From Paenibacillus eucommiae (GTDB taxonomy: Bacteria > Bacillota > Bacilli > Paenibacillales > NBRC-103111): 64,000 nt of DNA. Location: positions 35,892 to 99,891 of the forward strand of contig NZ_JAGGLB010000034.1 in assembly GCF_017874215.1 (NCBI RefSeq). Reading direction: 5' to 3'. The translations under genes were made by a program, and so were the position numbers. This document shows positions 42,970 through 51,347 of this stretch, piece after piece. The notes under the pieces are model-generated. The model ran no database searches. It was not told where the DNA came from and worked only from the letters and a program-made list of their open reading frames with translations. Positions within the stretch are counted from its first letter, which is position 1, and each line of letters starts with the position of its first letter.

Positions 42970-45024
42970 ATGTATGATAGCAAGGTGAAGGCAGACGGTC
43001 CCGAGGAACGCAGAGCTGTCCAGATTGACCGGCTGGAACGGCACTATTTGGTAGGGCGGGACATCGAAATTCAGTATTTCCTGCAGCAGCTGACAGTCGG
43101 CGGACAACAGGGACGGATCTTGAATCTTTATGGTACCGGAGGCGTAGGAAAAAGCTATCTAATCGATGAGTTCCGCCGGCTGGCAGTGAATGCGAATGCC
43201 GCCTTTCTGCTGATGGACAGCCGGGGGTTCTCTCATACACCGCAGGGCTTCTGCACGCAATTGTTGCGTATGCTCGGCTATCCGATGGAGAAGCTGCAGC
43301 AGATTACCGATCCGCAGGCGCTTCTGGAGCTATGCCATGACATCCTGAGGGAAAAGGCGCTGAATCAGAAGCTTGTCCTCGCGTTAGACACTTTCGAGGA
43401 TATGGGTGATATGGAGCTCTGGCTGAGAGAGGCGCTCCTCCCCCAATTGTACCCGGAAATCCTGATTCTCATTGCGGGAAGATTCCCCTTGCAAGGCATA
43501 TGGCTCAGTTCTCCGGCATGGCGCCATTGGATACACCGGATGCCCGTTGGGGATCTGGATTATTTGTCCGTTAAGCAATATCTGGAGCGCTCGGGCATTT
43601 CTCAGGAGCCGATGATCAAACAGATTTGGATGAAAACGAGAGGACATCCGCTCACGTTGTCCTTGATTGTCTCGACGACGATGTTTCAGAACATTCAGGG
43701 CTTGGAATTGGTGGATGAAATCGAAGTGTTCGAACATATTCTGAGCATTTGGTTAAAAGAGGTTCCGGACGACAATCTTAGGGAGCTCGTAGAGACTGTA
43801 GCTTTACTTCGGCATTTTAACCAGGAGCTGCTCTCCTATGTATTGGATAGGCAGGTAAAGACGGATTTATTCCAGCGGCTGGTCGGACTTTCCTTCATTC
43901 GGAGAGTGGATAGGGGTTGGATCCTTCATGATTTAATGCGGGATGCCATCGGCTATGAACTGCGCTTGCGCCAGCCTGAACATTACGACAGGTTATGGAA
44001 GCGATGCATCATGTATTATTACAGCAGGATGACTAACCCGTCCAAGAGAAAGACGATCACATGGGAAGCCGTCGAGTGGTACTTTTATATTGGCGATTAT
44101 GTTGTCCGCAGTCTCTGTTTTCAGAAATTGACTCCGCATCTCATGGAGCCGCTCAGTCCATCCAATTGGGTGGAGGCAGAGCAGTATTTGGACAATCGTC
44201 GTATCAATCTGAAGGAAGTTTGCCTTCCTCTCCTGAACCCGGAAACGGGGGAGAGGTTCGAGTATATACTTTCTAAAGAAGCAGGTTTGTACTCGATTAA
44301 GCATATTCATCTTCGAGAGCTTTACGAGCTCGATCCTGGCACTGTTAAGCTGATGAGAGATCAACAGGGGGCAATTCGCGGTCTGACGGCAATCATTCCG
44401 ATTCATACAGGGACGCTTGACTACTTGCTAACTCATCCGCTGTCATCTGCTTATTTCCAAAGTCTGCCGGACCATAAGTTAAAGGAGCTCCGGGTGCCGA
44501 TTGAACATATTGCAGGTTATTTTGTGAAATCGATCGATGTGTCGGATTTTGAGGATGAGGCGACACGTACAACTGCAGGGCTAACGTTCATCTCACTGCT
44601 TATATCTTCCGATTTTGTCGTGACGACGGGTCCTCCGGACCTCTCTTTCTTAAATGAATTCCATCTTAGCTTGGGGTGCGAGCAGGTGAAGAACGTTGCA
44701 CATTACGATTATGATAGTAACACGCCTACGCCCTATTACGTTCTCGATAAGAGGGGCGGCAAGCTGCAGGATTATTTGAACAAAATAATAGCGTCCTTCG
44801 GCCTTGTAGATCATTCCAAACAGCAGGATGATGGTATGGAGATGCTATCCGAGCGGGAAAAAGAAGTGGTAGGGCTGCTAATGAAAGGTTATACGAATCA
44901 AGAAATTGCGGCGGACTTGTATATTACAGAAGTAACGGTCAAGAAGCATTTGACAGCGGTATTTCGGAAGTTGAATGTCAGGAATCGAACGCAGCTGGTT
45001 AACAGCTACATGAAAAAAACATAA
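42970..45024 (+). CDS. STAND/NB-ARC-like ATPase regulator with LuxR HTH
   Basis: 684 residues. After a short N-terminal strand comes a P-loop ATPase: Walker A GTGGVGKS at 55-62, Walker B-like LVLALDTFED near 137-146, GRFPLQGIWLSS (sensor-like) and a winged-helix segment around 270-330, as in NB-ARC/STAND proteins. The central ~430-600 region (RGLTAIIPIHTGTLDYLLTH, IEHIAGYFVKSIDVSDFED) looks GNAT-like. The C-terminus (626-684) is a LuxR HTH, with ERE KEVVGLLMKGYTNQEIA and VTVKKHLTAVFRKLN. Large ATP-dependent activator of the MalT type; likely controls the peptide locus downstream. Confidence 0.85.
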   Translation: MYDSKVKADGPEERRAVQIDRLERHYLVGRDIEIQYFLQQLTVGGQQGRILNLYGTGGVGKSYLIDEFRRLAVNANAAFLLMDSRGFSHTPQGFCTQLLRMLGYPMEKLQQITDPQALLELCHDILREKALNQKLVLALDTFEDMGDMELWLREALLPQLYPEILILIAGRFPLQGIWLSSPAWRHWIHRMPVGDLDYLSVKQYLERSGISQEPMIKQIWMKTRGHPLTLSLIVSTTMFQNIQGLELVDEIEVFEHILSIWLKEVPDDNLRELVETVALLRHFNQELLSYVLDRQVKTDLFQRLVGLSFIRRVDRGWILHDLMRDAIGYELRLRQPEHYDRLWKRCIMYYYSRMTNPSKRKTITWEAVEWYFYIGDYVVRSLCFQKLTPHLMEPLSPSNWVEAEQYLDNRRINLKEVCLPLLNPETGERFEYILSKEAGLYSIKHIHLRELYELDPGTVKLMRDQQGAIRGLTAIIPIHTGTLDYLLTHPLSSAYFQSLPDHKLKELRVPIEHIAGYFVKSIDVSDFEDEATRTTAGLTFISLLISSDFVVTTGPPDLSFLNEFHLSLGCEQVKNVAHYDYDSNTPTPYYVLDKRGGKLQDYLNKIIASFGLVDHSKQQDDGMEMLSEREKEVVGLLMKGYTNQEIAADLYITEVTVKKHLTAVFRKLNVRNRTQLVNSYMKKT

Positions 45025-45036
45025 TGATCGTAAGGA

Positions 45037-45076
45037 GACAAGTTTTCTTTCGGGAGAGAGCTTGTCTTCTTTTTTT
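45037..45076 (+). terminator. terminator of the LuxR regulator gene
   Basis: GGAGACAAG and CTTGTCTTC arms with a purine-rich loop and a T7 run, starting 13 bases after the TAA. Confidence 0.85.
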
Positions 45077-45106
45077 ATTCGTGAGGAGAAAGAAAGTATA
45101 CCTGAA

Positions 45107-45134
45107 TTCGACTATTTTGCTACGTTTGTATAAT
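45107..45134 (+). promoter_or_regulatory. promoter of the peptide gene
   Basis: A perfect TATAAT at 45,129-45,134 with only a poor -35 (TTCGAC at 45,107-45,112, 16-base spacer). A strong -10 and weak -35 directly downstream of a LuxR-type activator gene suits activator-dependent transcription. The start of transcription would lie about 85 bases before the peptide ATG. Confidence 0.5.
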
Positions 45135-45223
45135 AGAATGCGTGAAGGCAAGATGGTATTCTTAATCATGTTAGAAGCTTTTATTGAGATCATAATACTT
45201 AATTTACGGGAGGAATAATAATA

Positions 45224-45385
45224 ATGTCCAATGAAAATGAATCAAAAGATTTAAAGCTTGAAGATTTGGAGAAGCCATTGACGGAGACAGAAATGAAAGA
45301 AACAACTGGCGGATCGAACTATTTCTATACTGATCCCATTACCGGCAAACAAATAATACAAAAAGGTAGTCGAAGTTCAAACTAA
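45224..45385 (+). CDS. double-glycine leader peptide precursor (RiPP/bacteriocin-like)
   Basis: 53 residues, starting ATG 45224 with GGGAGG ten bases upstream. Residues 1-30 are a charged leader with helical LKLEDLEKPLTETEMKETTGG character; Gly29-Gly30 is the expected C39 cleavage site, preceded by the usual hydrophobic/Glu pattern. The 23-residue core would be SNYFYTDPITGKQIIQKGSR plus SSN: aromatic, basic, with one Pro, no Cys. No modifying enzyme gene is near, so it may be secreted unmodified. It lies directly upstream of the parvulin and C39-ABC genes. Could be an antimicrobial or a signalling peptide; activity is inference. Confidence 0.82.
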   Translation: MSNENESKDLKLEDLEKPLTETEMKETTGGSNYFYTDPITGKQIIQKGSRSSN

Positions 45386-45456
45386 AGCACAAGTTAAAAC
45401 GATATACTCGGATTGCAGCAATGATTGGATTCTTTTAAAAACAGATTGTTGAAATG

Positions 45457-45484
45457 AAAAAACCTAACTATCGTTAGGTTTTTT
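45457..45484 (+). terminator. terminator/attenuator between peptide and export genes
   Basis: AAAAAACCTAAC-TATC-GTTAGGTTTTTT, a 12-bp stem with T6 tail. It stands 72 bases after the peptide stop and 28 bases before the isomerase start, so the peptide transcript should be much more abundant than the export genes, as is common for precursor peptides. Confidence 0.9.
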
Positions 45485-45512
45485 CCAGTTCAATGTGAAG
45501 AGGTGGCTTATT

Positions 45513-46298
45513 ATGGACGCTATGGAGCTAGTAGCGTTTAACGTGAACGGTACGGAATGGTCTCTACGCGATGTACTAAAGCTTGCGTGCATGGAGGGAC
45601 GCTTTTCTGCTGTCGAGGATAGCATTCGAAGAGTCATTATGAAGGAATTTGCAGAAGAGCATAAGATATCGATCGATGAGCAGGAATGGAAAGCGAAAGT
45701 CAATGAGCTGCGACAGCAAGTGGGGTTATATAGTGCAGCAGAAACTTTGGCTTGGCTTAAAATGCGAGGGTTGGAGATGACTGATCTGTTCGAGTCGGCC
45801 AAAGCCTGGCTTCTAACGGAGAAGGTGAAGAGGATTGTATCAGAAGATAAGATAAACACTTATTTTCTGGAAAATAAACTGTCCTTTGATAAAGCAATTA
45901 TTTCTCAATTAATAGTCGGCAGCAGAGAGCAGGCGCAAGAGCTGCTGTTTCAGCTTGAGGAGGGCGAGCCCTTCTACCAGCTGGCGCAAACCTATTGTTT
46001 GAACAGCAGCAGCAAGTACGACGGAGGGTACGTTGGGGCGGCTGGACGAGCTGTGATGAGCGGCGAAGAGGAGTCATTTGTTTTCAGTTCGGAAGCCGGA
46101 CAATCAGGAGGACCTTTTCCAATCGGATCTTGTTATCGATTGCTGTATGTTTGGGAAGTGATTCCGGCTGCACTAACAGAGGAGCTTAGGATCAAGCTTG
46201 CTGATTTGATTTATGAAGAGTGGCTGAACGAAGCTGTGAAAAGATCAAAAGTCGATATTAAACTATGGGGCTATTTGGCAGGGGAGCCATTAGGCTGA
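45513..46298 (+). CDS. cytoplasmic parvulin-like peptidyl-prolyl isomerase
   Basis: 261 residues. Residues ~15-110 are a SurA/PrsA-like N-terminal helical part (LKLACMEGRFSAVEDSIRRV, DEQEWKAKVNELRQQVGLYS) and ~125-225 form the PpiC/rotamase domain (ISQLIVGSREQAQELLFQLE, FYQLAQTYCLNSSSKYDGGYVG split at 155-176, GPFPIGSCYRLLYVWEV). No signal peptide or lipobox, unlike PrsA. ATG 45513 has AAGAGGTGG; an upstream GTG is less likely. Sits between the precursor peptide and the C39 transporter (20 bp gap to the latter). Likely a chaperone for the precursor; its core has a single Pro, so a leader-binding role is equally possible. Confidence 0.85.
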   Translation: MDAMELVAFNVNGTEWSLRDVLKLACMEGRFSAVEDSIRRVIMKEFAEEHKISIDEQEWKAKVNELRQQVGLYSAAETLAWLKMRGLEMTDLFESAKAWLLTEKVKRIVSEDKINTYFLENKLSFDKAIISQLIVGSREQAQELLFQLEEGEPFYQLAQTYCLNSSSKYDGGYVGAAGRAVMSGEEESFVFSSEAGQSGGPFPIGSCYRLLYVWEVIPAALTEELRIKLADLIYEEWLNEAVKRSKVDIKLWGYLAGEPLG

Positions 46299-46317
46299 TC
46301 GTTCAGGAGGCACAGGA

Positions 46318-49300
46318 ATGCGCGATTTACATCATATCATTTTGGATACAATCCCTATTTTTCAGGTGCTGTCGCCACAGGAGAAAGAAGAGTTATTTGC
46401 TTCCTTTGAGAGGCTTTCTTTCCATATGGGAGACACGATTATTGAAGCTGGGGAAAGAGGAGAATCGTTCCATCTCATCTTAGAGGGCAAAGTACGAATG
46501 ATCGGTAAGGATGAGGATGGCAAAGAGCTCAATTTCGGATTAATGGAAGCAGGCTCGCATTTCGGACAGGAAGCTTTGTTGAATGAAGAATTTCAGGAGC
46601 ATACGCTGAGGGCATCGGCGAAGCTTGAGCTGCTGCGGTTATCTAGAACCATGTTTATGCAAATGATCGACGAGCACCCTGAATTGAGGGTGTACTTACT
46701 TGAACAATTGGCCGATGATGCGATGCGCAAATTTCTGAAGCGGACGGCGTTGTTTGCCCCGCTGCATCATCAGGAGCTGCGCTCGCTGCTGGATATTATG
46801 GTTATGAAGGAATATGCACCCGGCCAAGCGATTGTCAGTGAAGGGGAGACAGGAGATGCGTTCTATATCCTTCGTACCGGTACGGCTTCCGTACTGAAGG
46901 AAAGCGAGGGGAATCGGAAGCTTAATATCGTCAAAGCAGGGGAGTTTTTCGGGGAACTCGCGCTGTTGACCGGGGACCCTCGAAAGGCCAGCGTTATAGC
47001 GGACGAAGAGGTTTCCGTGTTTAGTCTGGCTAAGAGCGACTTTGATAAGTTGATTCTTAAGTATCCGAAGGTCAGGGAAACGATTATCGGTATTGCTTCT
47101 GCTTATTTACAGAATGCGGTAACGAGCGTTGCCGCGAAGGATAGCGCAGCTTATGCTCCCGAAAGTGTTACGGAAGAAGCCGAACAGGAGAAGCAGCGGT
47201 ACGGTGGACGAAGGACTTGGCGTTTAAGGAACCGGTTCCCGGTACGTATTCAGCAAAGTGAGATGGACTGTGGCCCCACCTGCCTCTCGATGATCGCCGA
47301 GCACTACGGCAAGCGATTGAGCATTCATCGGCTCAGAGAATTAGCACAAGTCGGGTTGGAAGGAAGCACGTTATTCAATCTGTGCAAAACTGCGGAATTG
47401 ATCGGCTTTCAAGCGGAAGCGGTCCGCAGCACCTTGAAGGGACTCGCCGAGCAGACGCTACCCGCTATCGCCCATTGGAAAGGCAATCATTACGTCGTGG
47501 TCGTAAAAGTTGACGAACGATACGTGACCGTGGCCGACCCGGGCGTTGGGTTACTGACCTATTCGCATGATGATTTTCTGAAAGGATGGACACTGAACAC
47601 GGTGTTCCTGAAGCCAGTGGAAACTTTCTTCACCCAAGAAGAGTCGAAACCTTCATTCAGGCGATACTGGGCTTTTTTTGCCTCCCACAAGCGGGCGCTG
47701 ATCCACCTCCTATGGATGACACTGCTATTACAGGTTATTAACCTGGCACTCCCACTTTTTACTCAACAGGTGATCGACCGTGTGCTTATTGGTAGAAATT
47801 ATGATGACCTGAACGTCATGATGATCATTATGCTAGGGGTCTCGCTTCTTACCCTGCTCGTTCAATCGATAAGAGAATGGGTCATTGCGGGTACATTCAT
47901 TAAAATTGACATCGACATGATCATGAGTTTTTATCGTCATGTATTTCGCTTACCCATGCGATATTTCGCGACACGCAAAGTGGGCGACATCTTGACGCGT
48001 GCCGGGGAGAATCAGGTCATCCGGCATTTCCTTGTAACGAACAGTATGAATGCTGTGCTGAATGTAATGACGATTGTTGTTTACATAGTCCTTATGTTTA
48101 CCTATAGCGTTACGTTGGCTTGGATCGCCCTGGCGTTCATTCCCTGCTTCATTGCTCTTACGCTGATCGTGACTCCCCTTATGAAGCGCAACAGCAGGAA
48201 GCAATTCCAAGCCGATGTCGACTTGCAGAACGTATTAGTAGAAGCTATCGGCTCTATGCGTACCGTGAAAGCTCTCGCAGCCGAGGACGAGGTAAGGAAG
48301 AAGGTGGAGGGGAAGTTCCGTCAAACTACTTTTGTCCAAATGAAGGGTTGGAAAATCGACATCTTCTCAGGTTCTGTCGCCACTGTGCTGCAAACCTTAA
48401 GCGGTATAACCGTACTGTATGCAGGGGCTGTATTTATTATCGGGGATAAGCTGACCGTCGGGGAACTGATGGCTTTTAGTGCGGTGTTTGCACTTGTTAC
48501 CGATGCGGCGCTAGGTTTAATCGGAATGTGGGATGAGTTTCAAGGCGTACGGATTGCCTTGGAACGGCTTGACGATGTATTCGAGACGGAGGTGGAGGAA
48601 GCCGACCTGAACCGGTTGACAGCACTACCGAAGCTTACGGGTGCGATTACTTTTGAACGCGTATCGTTTCGCTATCATTCTGACGGGAAGAATATACTGC
48701 AGAACATTACCTTCGACATGGCGCCAGGCAAAACGACTGCTATTGTTGGTCGAAGCGGGTCAGGGAAATCGACCTTGGCGAATTTACTGCTTAAGCTATA
48801 TGCTCCAAGCAGCGGGGTGGTTCGCATCGATGGGTATGACCTGCAGCGGGTGCAGGCTGATACGCTCCGTAAGCAAATCGGAGTAGTACAGCAGGAAGCT
48901 GGACTTTTTAGCGGAACGGTTCATGAGAATATTGCTTATCAAATCCCCGATGCTTCGATGGATGAGGTGATGGCGGCCGCCATGCTTGCGGGGGCACACG
49001 AATTCATTATGACATTTCCGAGTGGCTACGATACACAGGTTGGGGAGCGGGGGGCGAGCCTATCCGGCGGGCAGCGCCAGCGTATCGTCATAGCACGGGC
49101 GCTGATCGGCAATCCGCGTATTTTGATTTTCGACGAAGCGACGAGTGCGCTCGACAATGAATCCGAGAAGACGATTCAGCGGAATATGAGTACGATACTC
49201 AAAGATCGAACGACCCTCATCATTGCACACCGGCTGAGTACGATTCGGCATGCGGACCGCATTCTCGTACTTGATCAAGGTGTTATTGCAGAGTCAGGTA

Positions 49301-49365
49301 CTCATGAGCAGCTAATGATGGATAAAGGTCTTTATCACATGCTGGTTAGTCAGCCGTTAGATTAA
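46318..49365 (+). CDS. C39 peptidase ABC exporter with two cNMP-binding-type domains
   Basis: 1015 residues. Residues ~10-130 and ~140-265 are two cyclic-nucleotide-binding-type beta-barrels (GESFHLILEGKVRMI, SHFGQEALL; GDAFYILRTGTASVL, EFFGELALLTGDPRKASVI). The second keeps FGELALL..PRKASV, close to the phosphate-binding cassette. Residues ~305-435 are a C39 peptidase: Cys318 in QQSEMDCGPTCLSM, His391 in HWKGNHYVVVV, Asp407 in VADPGVG. Six TM helices follow (~455-740), then an ATPase with Walker A at 811-819, signature LSGGQRQR from 915 and Walker B FDEAT near 940. ATG 46318 after AGGAGG. Should cleave the GG leader and export the core. Confidence 0.93.
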   Translation: MRDLHHIILDTIPIFQVLSPQEKEELFASFERLSFHMGDTIIEAGERGESFHLILEGKVRMIGKDEDGKELNFGLMEAGSHFGQEALLNEEFQEHTLRASAKLELLRLSRTMFMQMIDEHPELRVYLLEQLADDAMRKFLKRTALFAPLHHQELRSLLDIMVMKEYAPGQAIVSEGETGDAFYILRTGTASVLKESEGNRKLNIVKAGEFFGELALLTGDPRKASVIADEEVSVFSLAKSDFDKLILKYPKVRETIIGIASAYLQNAVTSVAAKDSAAYAPESVTEEAEQEKQRYGGRRTWRLRNRFPVRIQQSEMDCGPTCLSMIAEHYGKRLSIHRLRELAQVGLEGSTLFNLCKTAELIGFQAEAVRSTLKGLAEQTLPAIAHWKGNHYVVVVKVDERYVTVADPGVGLLTYSHDDFLKGWTLNTVFLKPVETFFTQEESKPSFRRYWAFFASHKRALIHLLWMTLLLQVINLALPLFTQQVIDRVLIGRNYDDLNVMMIIMLGVSLLTLLVQSIREWVIAGTFIKIDIDMIMSFYRHVFRLPMRYFATRKVGDILTRAGENQVIRHFLVTNSMNAVLNVMTIVVYIVLMFTYSVTLAWIALAFIPCFIALTLIVTPLMKRNSRKQFQADVDLQNVLVEAIGSMRTVKALAAEDEVRKKVEGKFRQTTFVQMKGWKIDIFSGSVATVLQTLSGITVLYAGAVFIIGDKLTVGELMAFSAVFALVTDAALGLIGMWDEFQGVRIALERLDDVFETEVEEADLNRLTALPKLTGAITFERVSFRYHSDGKNILQNITFDMAPGKTTAIVGRSGSGKSTLANLLLKLYAPSSGVVRIDGYDLQRVQADTLRKQIGVVQQEAGLFSGTVHENIAYQIPDASMDEVMAAAMLAGAHEFIMTFPSGYDTQVGERGASLSGGQRQRIVIARALIGNPRILIFDEATSALDNESEKTIQRNMSTILKDRTTLIIAHRLSTIRHADRILVLDQGVIAESGTHEQLMMDKGLYHMLVSQPLD

Positions 49366-49409
49366 GTACTAAAGGAATTTCCCAATATGCTACGAAAGTT
49401 CAACATAAA

Positions 49410-49452
49410 ACAACAGGCTGCAATAGTGGCCTATTGTTGCGTTAACGGGCAG
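49410..49452 (+). repeat. family C element, core GCGTTAACGGGCAG
   Basis: CAACAGGC..GCCTATTGTTG imperfect hairpin directly before GTTAACGGGCAG, 45 bases after the transporter stop. The hairpin differs from the common C hairpin, but the core and spacing are alike. There is no T run. Confidence 0.65.
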
Positions 49453-49651
49453 TTTAATACAACTAACGGTTGCAAAATCAAACCAACGATTCCACTAGAA
49501 CCCGATTTACGTTATTATATCATTATGCATAGCAACCAACCGCAAAGAGTTAGCTATGGCTCAAATACAATTTGGTGGTATCGCTTTGCTTTGATTAACT
49601 CTGTGATATGCTTTAACAGGCATAGTTCAACTCAAAAAGGAGGAAAAGAAC

Positions 49652-50023
49652 TTGGAGAGCAATCTTACTCCTAATCAACGTAAAAGACAAAAAGAGCGTG
49701 AAATTATTGATGAGTATCACAAATTGGTAACTGAAGAAGCTCTGGAACCCTTGTATCAATCCTTTTTGGAATGGAAATCAGGGGCGTTGCCATATTTCGA
49801 ACTAACTGAACTCATTCATCTATTCCATAAAAAGAACCAGGGCATATACAAGGACTTTGAGTACACAGGTGGTAATCGCCTCATTCTGCTTGCCAAAATG
49901 AAATTGGGCCGGTTAACTGAGAAAGATATTATAGAAAACGAGCGGCTTCTGGAACTATTGGGATATGAGGACAAACCCGGAAGCAGCCCGCTCTCCGCCG
50001 AAACGAGCGTACGCCCCACTTAA
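49652..50023 (+). CDS. conserved Bacillales protein of unknown function
   Basis: 123 residues, highly charged and helical: NQRKRQKEREIIDEYHKLV, EEALEPLYQSFLEWKSGALP, ELIHLFHKKNQGIYKDF, LILLAKMKLGRLTEKDI. I know this type only as a hypothetical protein common in bacilli. TTG 49652 has AAGGAGG nine bases upstream. The last ~14 codons (SPLSAETSVRPT) and the stop are provided by the 5' border of the family A repeat cluster, so the native C-terminus was probably replaced. Confidence 0.7.
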   Translation: MESNLTPNQRKRQKEREIIDEYHKLVTEEALEPLYQSFLEWKSGALPYFELTELIHLFHKKNQGIYKDFEYTGGNRLILLAKMKLGRLTEKDIIENERLLELLGYEDKPGSSPLSAETSVRPT

Positions 50024-50206
50024 CGATGTTTTTCATCGTTAAAGCAGGTGTTTCAGGTCAATCCGTCACGTTAATGATGATTTTCATCGTTAAAAGAGGG
50101 CGGATGGCCTCACAGGGGCTAAAAGGGACTTTAACGATGTTTTTCATCGTTAAAGTAAGGATGTGGAAGGGACCTTATGCTTTTAACGATGAAAATCATC
50201 GTTAAA
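49980..50206 (+). repeat. family A palindromes, cluster of four
   Basis: Four palindromes near 50,019-50,043, 50,070-50,094, 50,129-50,154 and 50,181-50,206, arms TTAACGATG/CATCGTTAA (one arm AATGATG), loops TTTTT, ATTTT, TTTTT, AAAAT. Spacers resemble those of the cluster at 33.9 kb (AGGG..GGATGGCCT). A stub of the A-B junction (CCCCAGTGCCT, ATCCTTGCTGGC) follows to about 50,312, without a B hairpin. Confidence 0.9.
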
Positions 50207-50319
50207 GCAGCAGCTCCTCCCGGTTGTGCGAGCTGGCGGGGCCGTTCTTCATCCCCAGTGCCTTTGCCCAGGGGAAAGGTCCTCCAATCCAGAGAAAAAT
50301 CCTTGCTGGCAGTAATAGG

Positions 50320-50364
50320 AAAAATAATTCAAGTTCCTACTCGGGAACTTGAATTATTTTTTTT
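50320..50364 (+). terminator. strong terminator hairpin
   Basis: AAAATAATTCAAGTTCC and GGAACTTGAATTATTTTTTTT with loop TACTC: a 16-bp perfect stem and T8 run. It directly precedes the family C core at 50,378-50,397. Confidence 0.9.
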
Positions 50365-50397
50365 CTTCCAGCTTGCCTCGTTACGCTAACGGGCAGA
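50365..50397 (+). repeat. family C core, TTACGCTAACGGGCAG
   Basis: CCAGCTTGCCTCGTTACGCTAACGGGCAG: perfect core behind the strong terminator at 50,320. The alpha/beta hydrolase gene follows on the same strand. Confidence 0.8.
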
Positions 50398-50528
50398 GAC
50401 GGATTATATTAATCGTTAGGTGCATGAACTAGTAACTTCTTGTTATACTAGAAATTAGAAAAAGCAGATAGTGGAATCTGCTAAGGGAATCATGAAAATA
50501 GGCAGAATAAGCCCAAAGGAGCATTGGA

Positions 50529-51185
50529 ATGTTAGTAAACATAAATGGTACAACGATATTTTATAGAACAGCAGGAACAGGATCACCACTTATCTTATTA
50601 CATGGTAATGGTGAAGACCATCATATTTTTGATAAGATAATAGAGAAATTGGAAGACGATTTTAGCATTTATGCAATTGACAGCCGGAATCACGGCCAGA
50701 GCCTGAAAACAGGGGATTACTCTTATGAAACCATGTCTGAGGACATTTATGCATTCATACAAGCCTTGAAACTAGAAAAAGTTAACGTTGTTGGTTTTAG
50801 TGATGGTGCAATTGTTAGTTTGATTCTTGCGATGAATCATGGAGAGTCTATTGAAAAGATGGCTCTGCTGGGGATCAATCTTAAACCAGAAGACTTTACG
50901 GAGGAAAGCTATCAATTCGTCATGGATACCTACAAAGAGACAAATGATCCTCTGTTTAGATTAATGCTTGAGCAGCCCAATATCGAACTCAAAGATGTCG
51001 AGAAAGTGAAAACTCCTTCTCTAATCATTGCTGCTGATAACGATGTATTTAAACCGGAAACTTTTGTGAAACTTACAGAAGCCTTACCTAATGCGGAATT
51101 GAAAATCATGAAAAACCATGAGCATGATAGTTATATTGTAGACCAAGATATTCTATATGCAGATTTAGTTCGATTTTTCAAATAG
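50529..51185 (+). CDS. alpha/beta-hydrolase fold enzyme
   Basis: 218 residues. Oxyanion loop LLHGNGED (24-31), nucleophile Ser91 in GFSDGA, acid in IAADNDVFKPE (~170) and His in NHEHDSYIV (~198) complete a catalytic triad. Short for the fold, with a reduced lid. ATG 50529 with AAAGGAG upstream. Esterase/lipase-like; substrate unknown. Single gene behind a family C core. Confidence 0.9.
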   Translation: MLVNINGTTIFYRTAGTGSPLILLHGNGEDHHIFDKIIEKLEDDFSIYAIDSRNHGQSLKTGDYSYETMSEDIYAFIQALKLEKVNVVGFSDGAIVSLILAMNHGESIEKMALLGINLKPEDFTEESYQFVMDTYKETNDPLFRLMLEQPNIELKDVEKVKTPSLIIAADNDVFKPETFVKLTEALPNAELKIMKNHEHDSYIVDQDILYADLVRFFK

Positions 51186-51347
51186 ATATTGCTCATTTTT
51201 AGCTGAGTCCGCAGGTAAACAGAAATTCACTAACGATCTTTATTTTTCTGCATCTGTGTAAGGCACTATGGGATAAAGTGAAAGCCAAAGGATTAACCCT
51301 GACAGGTTCTTTTCCCCACATCCATGATATGAGACAAGGGAGGCACA

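Noticed and set aside
45024..45218. Short plus-strand frame in the LuxR-peptide intergenic region
   Set aside because: It runs through the terminator and promoter; its Arg/Leu/Ile-rich composition reflects the AT-rich DNA, and it has no ribosome site.
42970..49365. Lanthipeptide or sactipeptide cluster
   Set aside because: No LanB/LanC/LanM, radical SAM or YcaO gene within the locus, and the core peptide has no Cys.
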